Source: Pseudomonas reinekei
Lineage (GTDB): Bacteria > Pseudomonadota > Gammaproteobacteria > Pseudomonadales > Pseudomonadaceae
Direction: 5' to 3'
NCBI RefSeq assembly: GCF_001945365.1
Contig: NZ_MSTQ01000031.1
Location: forward strand, 1 to 37,419
DNA length: 37,419 bases
The position numbers and the translations under genes were made by a program. Shown in pieces: positions 10,185 to 19,529 of the stretch. Within the stretch, counting starts at the first letter, position 1. Every line of letters starts with the position of its first letter. The notes under the pieces were generated by a model. That model ran no database searches and was not told the DNA's origin. It was given only the letters and a program-made list of their open reading frames with translations.

Positions 10185-10438
10185 CGCTGCGGGTTTCCTT
10201 TTTACTTGAACGGCCTTTTGAACACTAAAAATACCGGAGCGCCATGGGTGGGCGTCCCGGTTAACTGCGTCGACACGAATTCATGGCGCAGGGCGAATAC
10301 AGTAAACCCCGCGCAGGGATCTGTCTTGACTTTGTCTGACCTGATTCCGGTACTTTTTTAACATCGAAGTTAGGAACCGTCCGACAAACGGAACAAGACA
10401 GGGTGGGATCAGGCGACTTTGACTGGCACAGATGCCTG

Positions 10439-10468
10439 TTGTGGGAACCAGCAGGCTGCTTCCCACAA
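10439..10468 (-). terminator. hairpin after panC, probable terminator or REP remnant
   Basis: The perfect 9-bp arms TTGTGGGAA (10439-10447) and TTCCCACAA (10460-10468) enclose a loop containing GCAGGCTGC. It lies 16 bases past the panC stop. The arms resemble the outer part of the local REP units (GTGGGA), so it may be a degenerate single REP acting as transcript end. No T-run follows on the minus strand. Confidence 0.55.
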
Positions 10469-10483
10469 AAGGCAATGTGATGT

Positions 10484-11344
10484 TTAGAGGGGGGCGTCGA
10501 GGTTAAGGTGCAGGTTGTCGATCAACCGTGTGGTGCCGAGGAATGCCGCCACCAGGATCACCAGGTCCCGATCTTCTGTCGTTGCCGGACGCAAGGTCAG
10601 TGCGTGGCGAATTTCCAGGTAGTCCGCACGCAAGCCTGCGGTTTCAAGCTGTTGGATTTTCGCGTTGATCAGCGCCGGGAAATCCCGCTCTCCTTGCTTG
10701 ATCGATTCGGCAATCTCGCTCAACGTGCGATAAACCACTGGCGCCACGGCACGATGTTCTTCGCTGAGGAAACCATTGCGGGACGACAGCGCCAGGCCAT
10801 CGGCCGCGCGTACGGTCGGTTCGCCGATGATCTGGATCGGCATGTTCAGGTCATGGACCAGCGCGCGGATCACGGCCAGTTGCTGGAAGTCCTTCTGACC
10901 GAAAATCGCCAGGTCCGGCTGGACCATGTTGAACAGCTTGCTGACCACCGTTGCCACGCCTTCGAAATGCCCCGGGCGGCTGGCGCCACACAAGCCTTCG
11001 GAGAGTTGCGGGACGCTGACTCGGGTCTGCCCGGCCATGCCGTCGGGGTACATCTCTTCAACGGTGGGGGCGAACAACAGGTCGCAACCGGCTTCGAGCA
11101 GTTTTTCCTGATCGGCCAGGAGGGTGCGCGGGTACTTGTCGAGGTCTTCGCCGGCGCCGAATTGCAGCGGGTTGACGAAAATGCTCGCGACCACGAAATC
11201 CACCCGTTGGGTGGCCTTGGTAATCAGCGCGACATGACCGCTGTGCAGGTTGCCCATGGTCGGCACGAAGCCGATGCGCTTGCCTTCGTTGCGGGCACGG
11301 GCCACGGCGGCCCGCAGTTCGCGTACGGTTTTTACGGTGTTCAT
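10484..11344 (-). CDS. panC: pantothenate synthetase (pantoate-beta-alanine ligase)
   Basis: It joins pantoate to beta-alanine using ATP, the last step of pantothenate (vitamin B5, coenzyme A precursor) synthesis. The 286-residue protein starts MNTVKTVRELRAAV. PTMGNLHSGH at about residues 28-37 holds the nucleotidyltransferase HxGH motif. FVNPLQFGAGEDLDKYPR, FGQKDFQQLAVIR and LALSSRNGFLS are the other hallmark segments. The ATG at 11344 overlaps the panB stop as ATGA, so the two genes are translationally coupled. The frame is open 85 codons upstream, but that part lies inside panB. panD, which supplies beta-alanine, is not adjacent. Confidence 0.97.
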   Translation of the reverse strand: MNTVKTVRELRAAVARARNEGKRIGFVPTMGNLHSGHVALITKATQRVDFVVASIFVNPLQFGAGEDLDKYPRTLLADQEKLLEAGCDLLFAPTVEEMYPDGMAGQTRVSVPQLSEGLCGASRPGHFEGVATVVSKLFNMVQPDLAIFGQKDFQQLAVIRALVHDLNMPIQIIGEPTVRAADGLALSSRNGFLSEEHRAVAPVVYRTLSEIAESIKQGERDFPALINAKIQQLETAGLRADYLEIRHALTLRPATTEDRDLVILVAAFLGTTRLIDNLHLNLDAPL

Positions 11345-12141
11345 GCAGAGAATCCGTGTTCGATGCCTGGGAAAGTCGCCGCTTTGACTTCGCTGACGTA
11401 AGCACTCAATGCCGCGTGAATGCTTTCCTGGCCGGCCATGAAGTTCTTCACGAATTTCGGTACTCGGCCAGTGATGGACAGGCCCAGCATGTCGTGCAAT
11501 ACCAGAACCTGGCCGTCGGTGCGATTGCCAGCACCAATGCCGATCACGGGAATTTTCACCGCCTGGGTGATTTCTTCGGCCAACTCGCTCGGTACGCACT
11601 CGAGCAGCAGCATGGCCGCGCCGGCCTGTTCCAGCGAAATCGCGTCGGCGCGCATCTGTCGCGCCTGGTTTTCGTTGCGGCCCTGGACTTTGTAGCCGCC
11701 GAGAATGTTCACCGATTGCGGGGTCAGGCCCATGTGCGCGCAGACCGGGATGCCGCGCTCGGCGAGCAGGCGGATGGAGTCAGCCAGCCACAATGCGCCT
11801 TCGACTTTGACCATGTGCGCGCCAGCCTGCATCAACAGGGCGCTGTTGGTCATGGCCTGTTCGGTGGTGGCGTAGGCCATGAAGGGCAGGTCGGCGAGAA
11901 TCAATGCATCGCTGTTACCGCGTTTAACGCAGGCAACGTGGTAAGCCATTTCGGCAGTGGTGACAGGCAGGGTGCTGTCGTGACCTTGCAAAACCATGCC
12001 GAGGGAGTCGCCCACCAGCAGCACTTCGACGCCAGCCTGATTGCAGGCGTGGGCGAAGGTCGCGTCATAGCAGGTCAGCATGGTGATTTTTTCACCTTTC
12101 TGCTTGAGGCTCTGGAGCGTGGTCAGGGTGATGGCTGGCAT
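11341..12141 (-). CDS. panB: 3-methyl-2-oxobutanoate hydroxymethyltransferase
   Basis: It transfers a hydroxymethyl group from methylene-tetrahydrofolate to ketoisovalerate to make ketopantoate, the committed step of pantothenate synthesis. The ketoisovalerate comes from the valine pathway, whose ilvIHC genes are also in this window. The 266-residue protein has the TIM-barrel hallmarks: TMLTCYDATFA, LLVGDSLGMVLQGHDSTLPVT (Mg-binding Asp), MVKVEGA, PVCAHMGLTPQS and LLLECVPSELA with the catalytic Glu. It ends in the IGIGAGNRTDGQVLVLHDMLG segment. It is first in the panB-panC pair. The promoter must lie in the 360 bases before 12142, where a REP pair and a short AT-poor region lie. Confidence 0.97.
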   Translation of the reverse strand: MPAITLTTLQSLKQKGEKITMLTCYDATFAHACNQAGVEVLLVGDSLGMVLQGHDSTLPVTTAEMAYHVACVKRGNSDALILADLPFMAYATTEQAMTNSALLMQAGAHMVKVEGALWLADSIRLLAERGIPVCAHMGLTPQSVNILGGYKVQGRNENQARQMRADAISLEQAGAAMLLLECVPSELAEEITQAVKIPVIGIGAGNRTDGQVLVLHDMLGLSITGRVPKFVKNFMAGQESIHAALSAYVSEVKAATFPGIEHGFSA

Positions 12142-12504
12142 GTCAAAAATCCTCGTTCAGGCGCTATGGAAACTTCAGCGAGTAACGCGCGTGATTCGTC
12201 ATCTACTCAGGCGCACGGTCTTTTGTCGTGCTTATAAGGCCTGGATTGCGCCCTTGTGTGCCGTGTTGGCGGCAGCGGGACGCCTATAGTCGTGATGAGA
12301 ACTCGGGAAGTCAATCCGGTGTGTTACCGCATTGTTACGGGTGGGGTGTTACCGAAGGGGACTGATGCGATTCAGCAGATTCTGTAGCAACAATGCAAAC
12401 CAATCTGGGAGTGAGTCTGCTCGCGATGGCGGTGTATCAGTCGACAATTTTGCTGAATGACACTCCGCTATCGCGAGCCGGTTCGCGCCAATAAGGGTTT
12501 TGCG
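12142..12504. other. intergenic region between folK and panB
   Basis: This 363-base gap holds the inverted REP pair at 12405-12490 on the folK side. The panB promoter should lie between 12142 and about 12400, but I see no near-consensus -35/-10 pair there and no additional gene. Short open frames in it lack ribosome-binding sites. Confidence 0.6.
12405..12490. repeat. REP pair (inverted, diverged)
   Basis: CTGGGAGTGAGTCTGCTCGCGATGGCGG (unit from 12405) and CTATCGCGAGCCGGTTCGCGCC (from 12468) form another head-to-head REP doublet. Both units are more diverged than those at 8406-8498: GTGAGT replaces GCGAGC on the left, and CCGGTTCGC replaces CAGGCTCGC on the right. The doublet sits 16 bases after the folK stop. 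Confidence 0.8.
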
Positions 12505-12990
12505 TCAATCTTCGGACAGGCGTTCCAGGCCGACGAACGGACAGGCAGCCAGTAGATCTTTAAGGCAGCGGCCATCGGCCAGGTGCAGAGCGGCAGGTGC
12601 CAGTTCAGCCAGCGGATACAGGACAAAAGCCCTTTCCTGCATGTGGTAATGAGGGACTTTGAGGCGCGGCTCATCGATCAAACGGTCGCCGAACAACAGG
12701 ATGTCGAGGTCCAGCGTGCGTGGCCCCCAGCGCTCCAGTCGCTCGCGGCCCTGACCGTTTTCGATGGCTTGCAACGCATCAAGCAGGGCGAGCGGGGCGA
12801 GGGTGCTGTCGAGGGCGGCCACCGCATTGGTGTAACGCGGTTGGCCCGGGAGCAGCGAGTCGCTTTGATAAAAGGCGGAAACCCCGACCAGCGCCGATTG
12901 CGGCAATTGCGCCAGCGCTTCAATGGCGCTGCGCAGTTGTTCGGCGGGGTCAGCCAGATTACTGCCCATGCCGATGTAGATGCGTTCCAT
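12505..12990 (-). CDS. folK: 6-hydroxymethyl-7,8-dihydropterin pyrophosphokinase
   Basis: It transfers pyrophosphate from ATP to hydroxymethyl-dihydropterin, the step before dihydropteroate synthase in folate synthesis. The 161 residues match the usual single-domain HPPK length. IYIGMGSNLADP opens the ferredoxin-like fold, and YQSDSLLPGQPRYTNAV is the substrate loop. RWGPRTLDLDILLFGD at about residues 88-103 is the family signature with the two Mg-binding aspartates. VPHYHMQERAFVLYPLAEL follows. It starts three bases after the pcnB stop (TAA-TCC-ATG), so it is co-transcribed with and probably coupled to pcnB, an arrangement common in Gammaproteobacteria. Confidence 0.97.
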   Translation of the reverse strand: MERIYIGMGSNLADPAEQLRSAIEALAQLPQSALVGVSAFYQSDSLLPGQPRYTNAVAALDSTLAPLALLDALQAIENGQGRERLERWGPRTLDLDILLFGDRLIDEPRLKVPHYHMQERAFVLYPLAELAPAALHLADGRCLKDLLAACPFVGLERLSED

Positions 12991-12993
12991 GGA

Positions 12994-14394
12994 TTACTCG
13001 CCCGAGGTGCTCGAAGCGCCCGCTGCGCGTTTACGCTTGGAACCGCCGCTGCGACGACGTTTACGTGGCGCGCCGCTACCTTCGTCCTTGCCACTGAGGT
13101 CGCGGATCATGTCGCGACGTTCGCTTTCATTGGCGTCCTGGTAATCCGTCCACCATTCGCCCAGGCCATCGGTTTGCTCGCCCGCGCTTTCGCGCAACAG
13201 CAGGAAGTCGTAACCGGCGCGGAAGCGTGGATTGTCCAGCAGCAGATCGGCGCGTTTGCCACTGCGGCGGGGCAGGCGTTCCTGCATATCCCAGATCTCG
13301 CGGATCGGCATGGTGAAGCGTTTCGGGATCGCAATGCGCTGGCATTGCTCGGCAATGAGCTCGTGCGCCGCTTCCTGCATCGCCGGAATTGGCGGCATGC
13401 CACGTTCCTGCAGGCGCAGCACCCGTGCCGGCAACGCAGGCCAGAGGAGGGCCGCAAACAGGAATGCGGGGGTCACCGGTTTGTTCTGCTTGATGCGCAG
13501 GTCGGTGTTGATCAGCGCTTCACTGATCAGGGTGTGGGTGTAAGTCGGGTTGTACTCCAGCGCCTCGGCACTGGCCGGGAACAGTGGGTCGAACAATTGC
13601 AGGTCGACCAGCATCTCAAAGGTGTCCGCGGCATGGCCGGAGAGGAACAGTTTGAGTACTTCTTCGAACAGACGAGCCGACGGAATCTCGCGCAGCATCG
13701 GTGCCAGGTCGCGGATTGGCACTGCGCTGTGTTTTTCGATGCCGAAATTCAGTTTGGCGGCGAAACGCACGGCTCGCAACATCCGTACCGGGTCTTCCTG
13801 GTAGCGCTGTTTCGGATCGCCGATCAGGCGGATCAGCTGATTGCGAATGTCGTGTACGCCGTTGGCGTAATCGAGAATCCGCTCGCTGACCGGGTCGTAA
13901 TACAAGGCGTTGATGGTGAAGTCGCGGCGTTGCGCGTCTTCCTCCAGAGTGCCATAGACGTTGTCGCGCAGGATGCGCCCGCTTTCGTTGCGCGAGGATT
14001 GATTGTTGTCTTCCTCTTCGTCGTTTTGCGGGTGATTGGCGCGGAAGGTGGCGACTTCGATGATCTCGCGACCAAAGTGGATGTGCACCAGTTTGAATCG
14101 GCGACCGATGATCCGCGCATTGCGAAATTCGGCCCGAACCTGTTCAGGGGTGGCACTGGTGGCGACGTCAAAGTCTTTCGGCGTGATGCCGAGCAGCATG
14201 TCACGCACACAACCGCCAACCAGATACGCCTGGTAACCGGCGCCCTGCAGGCGTTCGACGATGTTCACCGCGTAACGGCTGAATTGGCCCTTTTGCAGCG
14301 AGTGTTGGCCGCTGTTGAGCACTTCAGGCGTGCTGCGGATGTGTTGCGTACGACGCTGGGGAGTACGGAATGACTGGAACAGCTTCTTCAGCAT
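12994..14394 (-). CDS. pcnB: poly(A) polymerase I
   Basis: It adds short A tails to RNA 3' ends, marking them for decay. The 466-residue protein starts MLKKLFQSFR. The nucleotidyltransferase head has YLVGGCVRDMLLGITPKDFDVATSATPEQV, with DFD as catalytic aspartates, then RRFKLVHIHFGREIIEVATFR. RRDFTINALYYDP, DPVRMLRAVRFAAKL and the RNA-binding helices follow. The tail is very basic (RKRRRSGGSKRKRAAG), typical of PAP I and used to bind RNA, and distinguishes it from CCA-adding enzymes. The frame also permits an ATG three codons earlier (14403); neither start has a clear ribosome-binding site. It lies directly after crcZ and its terminator. In other pseudomonads cbrAB, crcZ and pcnB keep this order. 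Confidence 0.95.
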   Translation of the reverse strand: MLKKLFQSFRTPQRRTQHIRSTPEVLNSGQHSLQKGQFSRYAVNIVERLQGAGYQAYLVGGCVRDMLLGITPKDFDVATSATPEQVRAEFRNARIIGRRFKLVHIHFGREIIEVATFRANHPQNDEEEDNNQSSRNESGRILRDNVYGTLEEDAQRRDFTINALYYDPVSERILDYANGVHDIRNQLIRLIGDPKQRYQEDPVRMLRAVRFAAKLNFGIEKHSAVPIRDLAPMLREIPSARLFEEVLKLFLSGHAADTFEMLVDLQLFDPLFPASAEALEYNPTYTHTLISEALINTDLRIKQNKPVTPAFLFAALLWPALPARVLRLQERGMPPIPAMQEAAHELIAEQCQRIAIPKRFTMPIREIWDMQERLPRRSGKRADLLLDNPRFRAGYDFLLLRESAGEQTDGLGEWWTDYQDANESERRDMIRDLSGKDEGSGAPRKRRRSGGSKRKRAAGASSTSGE

Positions 14395-14545
14395 GGGATG
14401 CACTGTTTGAAGGAATGTTCGGCCAAAACAAAGAATGACCGCATGATGGGCGGGGATTCTAGCATTTAGTCGGGGGATGGTGTAGGACGCAGCAGATATG
14501 AGCTGTAAGGCGCAACACTGTGGGAGCGGGGTTTTCTGAATCGCA

Positions 14546-14580
14546 GAAACTACAAGGGGAGCCGAAGCTCCCCAAGAAGT
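14546..14580 (-). terminator. crcZ terminator
   Basis: On the minus strand GGGGAGC-TTCG-GCTCCCC (14573 down to 14556) forms a 7-bp stem with a stable UUCG tetraloop. Outer CTAC/GTAG bases extend it, and it is followed by TTGTAGTTTC. It ends the CA-rich RNA and separates it from pcnB. Confidence 0.85.
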
Positions 14581-14915
14581 AGTTGCATGCTCTATTTTTG
14601 TTATTGGTTTCGGGCTTTTTGTTTTTGTTAAGTGCCCTCGCCATGAAGTTTTCCTTCATGACCCTCCCAATCGGGAGCCAAGAGCAAACGGATTGCTTTG
14701 GTCGCTGAATTGCAGTGATCTTCCGATCCAACCAGTACAGGCTCTGTCTTAAGACAGTTTTTGTTGTTCTCGGCCTGGTCGTGGGGCAAGCCCCAAATAC
14801 AACGCCTCTCCAAAAGAATCAGTTAGCTGCGCCTCTCGCCGTCTTGTTTTTATTGTGCGTGAGTCGATTCGTCTTATTTTTATTGTCTTGTGCATTGCTT
14901 GTTATTGTTCTTGTA
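14546..14915 (-). ncRNA. crcZ: CrcZ small RNA (Hfq/Crc antagonist)
   Basis: CrcZ is a sigma-54-dependent RNA, induced by CbrB on poor carbon sources, that titrates Hfq (with Crc) away from catabolic mRNAs. It thereby lifts carbon catabolite repression. The identification rests on position between cbrB and pcnB and on repeated A-rich 'CA' motifs on the minus strand. These are AACAATAACAAGC at about 14900-14911, AATAAAAACAAGAC at 14843-14856, ACAATAAAAATAAGAC at 14871-14888, GAACAACAAAAAC at 14757-14769, and a double set (AACAAAAACAAAAAG, then CCAATAACAAAAATAG) at 14593-14631. The start near 14915 is predicted from the promoter; the end is the UUCG hairpin. The size of about 370 nt is slightly below the roughly 400 nt known in P. 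aeruginosa. Short open frames inside it are not credible genes. Confidence 0.93.
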
Positions 14916-14925
14916 CCAAACATAT

Positions 14926-14942
14926 AGCAGGGTGCGTGCCAA
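14926..14942 (-). promoter_or_regulatory. sigma-54 promoter of crcZ
   Basis: On the minus strand TTGGCAC (14942-14936) and CTGCT (14930-14926) form a -24/-12 element with exactly 10 bases between the GG and GC doublets. The -12 part has CTGC for TTGC. The predicted start is about 14915, right before the first CA motif. Confidence 0.88.
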
Positions 14943-15000
14943 CTTTTGCGAAGCCCAGTAAAACAAGGGGTTAGGCGTGCTGATGGGGTTTGCGCAGGCC

Positions 15001-15035
15001 AAAAAAAACCGGGGCTTCGTTACCGTAAGCCCCGG
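15001..15035 (-). terminator. cbrB intrinsic terminator
   Basis: On the minus strand CCGGGGCTT (15035-15027) pairs with AAGCCCCGG (15017-15009) around a 9-base loop and is followed by eight T residues (15008-15001). It ends the cbrXAB transcript about 60 bases before the crcZ promoter. crcZ expression is therefore largely independent of read-through. Confidence 0.92.
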
Positions 15036-15038
15036 CTT

Positions 15039-15066
15039 CTGTTACGTGGAAAAACTGAGGTAACAG
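15039..15066. promoter_or_regulatory. probable CbrB binding site (upstream activating sequence of crcZ)
   Basis: CTGTTAC (15039-15045) and GTAACAG (15060-15066) form a perfect inverted repeat with 14 bases between the arms. It is centred about 137 bases upstream of the predicted crcZ start. As I recall, CbrB recognises paired TGTTAC/GTAACA-type half-sites. A further TGTTAC half-site lies at 15085-15090. It sits between the cbrB stop and the cbrB terminator, so it is part of the cbrB 3' untranslated region. Confidence 0.75.
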
Positions 15067-15112
15067 TTTTTTCACAAAGTCATGTGTTACCCGCACCTGA
15101 GACAGGTGTGGT

Positions 15113-16552
<1,440 letters not shown>

Positions 16553-16574
16553 TGATTCGATACTCTCGACGGTC

Positions 16575-19529
16575 TCAGTTCACAGCGGACGTCGCTTCGA
16601 CATGACGCGGCAATGTCACCCGGATACGGGTGCCGCGCTGGCTCTGAACATCAGCCGGGCTGTCGATGGTGATTTGTCCATAATGCTCTTCAACGATGGA
16701 ATAGACCAGTGCAAGGCCCAGACCGGTGCCTTCGCCAGGATCCTTGGTGGTGAAGAAGGGTTCGAACAATCGGTCCATGATGTTCTTCGGAATACCGCTG
16801 CCTTCGTCTTCCACGATCAGGTCGACCGTGTGTTCGCCGGCTTCGCTCTTGACCCGCACCGCACTGCCTGGAGGCGAGGCATCGCGGGCGTTTGAGAGCA
16901 GGTTGATCAATACCTGAGCGAGTCGCTGCGGATCGCCTTCGACCCAGTGGTCGGGGTCGCACAGGTTGTAGAACTGCACTTCGAAATTACGCCGGTTCAG
17001 CGCCAGCAAACCGATGGCGTCCTGAGCGACCTCCGCCAGGCAGACGGGCTCGTCGCTGTGCTGGTGACCGCCGGCATGGGCGAAGCTCATCAGCGACTGC
17101 ACGATGCGTGAGACGCGTTTGGTTTGCTCAAGAATCTGACCGCTGATTTCCTTCAGCTCGCCATCGTCTTCGCGCTCTTCGCGCAGGTTCTGCGCCAGAC
17201 AGGCGATACCGGTGATCGGGTTGCCGATTTCATGGGCCACGCCGGCGGCCAGTCGACCGATGCTCGCCAGGCGCTCGGAATGCACCAGTTTGTCTTCGAG
17301 CATCTGGGTTTCGGTCAGGTCTTCCACCAGCAGCACCAGGCCACTGTTGCCCGGCGCAAGCGGTTCGTCGATCGCCGCTTTGTGCAGGTTGAGCCAGCGG
17401 GTCTGGCCATCGAGGGCCAGGTGCTGCTTGTGCAAGTGCTCGTCCGGAACGTTGATGAAGCCTTGCAGCAGCTCCTTCCACGGATCGGCAATGGTGCTCA
17501 GGCGCGAACCGACCACGCGTTGCGCGGCGATCCCGGTCAGCTCCTCCATGGCTTTGTTCCACATGAGGATTTCCTGATCCTTGGCCAGAGAGCAGACGCC
17601 CATCGGTAACTCTTGCAGGGTCTGACGGTGGTAGCGGCGCAGGGCGTCGAGTTCGGCGGCCAGGCCGGTCAGGCGCGAGTGGTAATCCTCGAGGCGGCTT
17701 TCGATGAAGTGGATGTCCTCGGTCACGTAGTTTTCGCCGCCGGCCTTATAAGGCAGGAAGGTCTCGACCATGTCTTGCGCCACACTCGGGCCCATCAGGC
17801 CCGAGAGGTTGGCTTCGATACGGTCGCGCAAACGACGCAAGGCATACGGGCGGCGCTCGTCGAAAGGCAGGTAGAGGTCGCGCAGGGCCTGTTCGACTTC
17901 CTTCTGTGCAGCCTTGGCACCCAACGGCTTGGCCAGTTGCGTGGCGAATTCCTGTGGCGAGGCGGCATGCAGTTCGCGGCGCTGCGGCCGGCGCACGTTG
18001 TCCACCGCGCACGCCTCGGCGGCGCTGGCCTCTTCTGTGCTGGCATTGGTGAACAGCGAGATCAGGGTGAACATCAGCACGTTGGCGGCCAGCGAGGCGA
18101 TTGCCGCCATGTGCCAACTGGTGTCATCCAGCACGTAAATCATGTTCAACAGCGGGATGTAGAAGCCTTGCAGGTTCCCGACCAACGGCAGCAGCATGGT
18201 CACCAGCCACACCAGAATCCCCGCCAGCAAACCGGCGATGAAACCGCGGCGATTGGCGGTCGGCCAATACAGGACCGAGAGCACGCCGGGCAGGAACTGC
18301 AGCGTGGCGACAAACGCGACGATGCCGAGGTTGGCCAGGTCCTGCTCCGCGCCGAGCAACAGGTAAAAACCGTAACCGGCCATGATGATCGCGACGATCA
18401 GCGCCCGGCGAGTCCATTTCAACCAGCGGTAGATGTTGCCTTCGGCCGGCGGCTGATAAAGCGGCAACACCAAGTGGTTGAGTGCCATCCCCGACAACGC
18501 CAGGGTGGTGACGATGATCAGGCCGCTGGCAGCAGACAACCCGCCGACATACGCCAGCAACGCCAACGCCTTGCTGTTGGCGGCAATGCCGATACCCAGG
18601 GTGAAATACTCCGGGTCGGTGGTGGCGCCGAGTTTGAGGCCTGCCCAGAGAATCAACGGCACCGCCAGGCTCATCAACAGCAAAAACAGCGGCAAACCCC
18701 AGCTCGCGCTGACCAGCGAGCGCGGGTTGAGGTTTTCGGTGAAGGTCATGTGGTACATGTGCGGCATCACGATCGCCGAGGCGAAGAACACCAGCAGCAG
18801 CGTCCGCCATGGGCCTTCCTGCAGCGGCGTGTGCAGCGCGGCGAGGGCGGTCTGGTTTTGCAGCAGCCATAGCTCCAGCTGTTGCGGGCCATCGAACACG
18901 CCGTAAAGCGCATAGAGGCCGACGCCGCCAAGGGCGATCAGCTTGATCACCGATTCGAAGGCAATCGCGAACACCAGCCCCTCATGCTTCTCGCGGGTGG
19001 CGATGTGGCGGGAGCCGAAGAAAATCGTGAACAGCGTAATCAGCGCACAGAAACTCAAAGCCACGCGATGCTGCACTGGCTCGCGGGTCAGAATGCCGAT
19101 GGAGTCGGCCACCGCCTGAATCTGCAACGCCAGCAGCGGCAGCACCCCGACCAGCATGAAAATCGTCGTGAGCGCACCGGCCCAGGTACTGCGGAAACGG
19201 AACGCAAACAGGTCCGCCAGGGACGACAGCTGATAAGTGCGGGTGATTTTCAGGATTGGATACAGCAACACCGGCGCCAGCAGGAAAGCCCCGGAAACGC
19301 CAAGGTAACTGGACAGGAAGCCGTAGCCGTACTGGTAGGCCAGTCCTACGGTGCCGTAAAACGCCCAGGCGCTGGCGTAGACGCCCAGCGACAGAGTGTA
19401 GGTGAGCGGGTGGCGAATGATCGCCCGCGGGATCATGCCCCGTTCGCTGATCCAGGCTACGCCGAACAGCACCGCCAGGTACGCGGCGCTGATCAGGATC
19501 ATCTGGGTCAGGCTAAAGCTCATCGGCAT
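16575..19529 (-). CDS. cbrA: sensor histidine kinase CbrA with SLC5 transporter domain
   Basis: It is the sensor partner of CbrB. The 984-residue protein fuses an N-terminal sodium/solute symporter (SLC5) domain of about 13 membrane segments (residues 1 to about 500) to a STAC-like linker. After these come a PAS domain (around LQELPMGVCSLAKDQEILMWN), a HisKA domain with phospho-accepting His766 in GVAHEIGNPITG, and a HATPase domain with NLLSNARDASPPGS, VEDEGSGIP and GTGLGLALVYSIVEEHYG. In other pseudomonads the transporter part moves histidine, although the natural signal is not settled. The start could be MPMSFS (19529) or MSFS (19523). Either overlaps the end of cbrX, which implies translational coupling. 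It probably transfers phosphate to CbrB Asp52. Confidence 0.96.
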   Translation of the reverse strand: MPMSFSLTQMILISAAYLAVLFGVAWISERGMIPRAIIRHPLTYTLSLGVYASAWAFYGTVGLAYQYGYGFLSSYLGVSGAFLLAPVLLYPILKITRTYQLSSLADLFAFRFRSTWAGALTTIFMLVGVLPLLALQIQAVADSIGILTREPVQHRVALSFCALITLFTIFFGSRHIATREKHEGLVFAIAFESVIKLIALGGVGLYALYGVFDGPQQLELWLLQNQTALAALHTPLQEGPWRTLLLVFFASAIVMPHMYHMTFTENLNPRSLVSASWGLPLFLLLMSLAVPLILWAGLKLGATTDPEYFTLGIGIAANSKALALLAYVGGLSAASGLIIVTTLALSGMALNHLVLPLYQPPAEGNIYRWLKWTRRALIVAIIMAGYGFYLLLGAEQDLANLGIVAFVATLQFLPGVLSVLYWPTANRRGFIAGLLAGILVWLVTMLLPLVGNLQGFYIPLLNMIYVLDDTSWHMAAIASLAANVLMFTLISLFTNASTEEASAAEACAVDNVRRPQRRELHAASPQEFATQLAKPLGAKAAQKEVEQALRDLYLPFDERRPYALRRLRDRIEANLSGLMGPSVAQDMVETFLPYKAGGENYVTEDIHFIESRLEDYHSRLTGLAAELDALRRYHRQTLQELPMGVCSLAKDQEILMWNKAMEELTGIAAQRVVGSRLSTIADPWKELLQGFINVPDEHLHKQHLALDGQTRWLNLHKAAIDEPLAPGNSGLVLLVEDLTETQMLEDKLVHSERLASIGRLAAGVAHEIGNPITGIACLAQNLREEREDDGELKEISGQILEQTKRVSRIVQSLMSFAHAGGHQHSDEPVCLAEVAQDAIGLLALNRRNFEVQFYNLCDPDHWVEGDPQRLAQVLINLLSNARDASPPGSAVRVKSEAGEHTVDLIVEDEGSGIPKNIMDRLFEPFFTTKDPGEGTGLGLALVYSIVEEHYGQITIDSPADVQSQRGTRIRVTLPRHVEATSAVN

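Noticed and set aside
12583..14373. Plus-strand open frame spanning folK and pcnB
   Set aside because: It crosses two well-supported genes on the opposite strand and has shadow-type composition.
14459..14731. Open frames of 60-90 codons in the cbrB-pcnB gap
   Set aside because: They lie inside the CrcZ RNA and its flanks; the Asn/Lys content comes from the CA motifs. No ribosome-binding sites are present.
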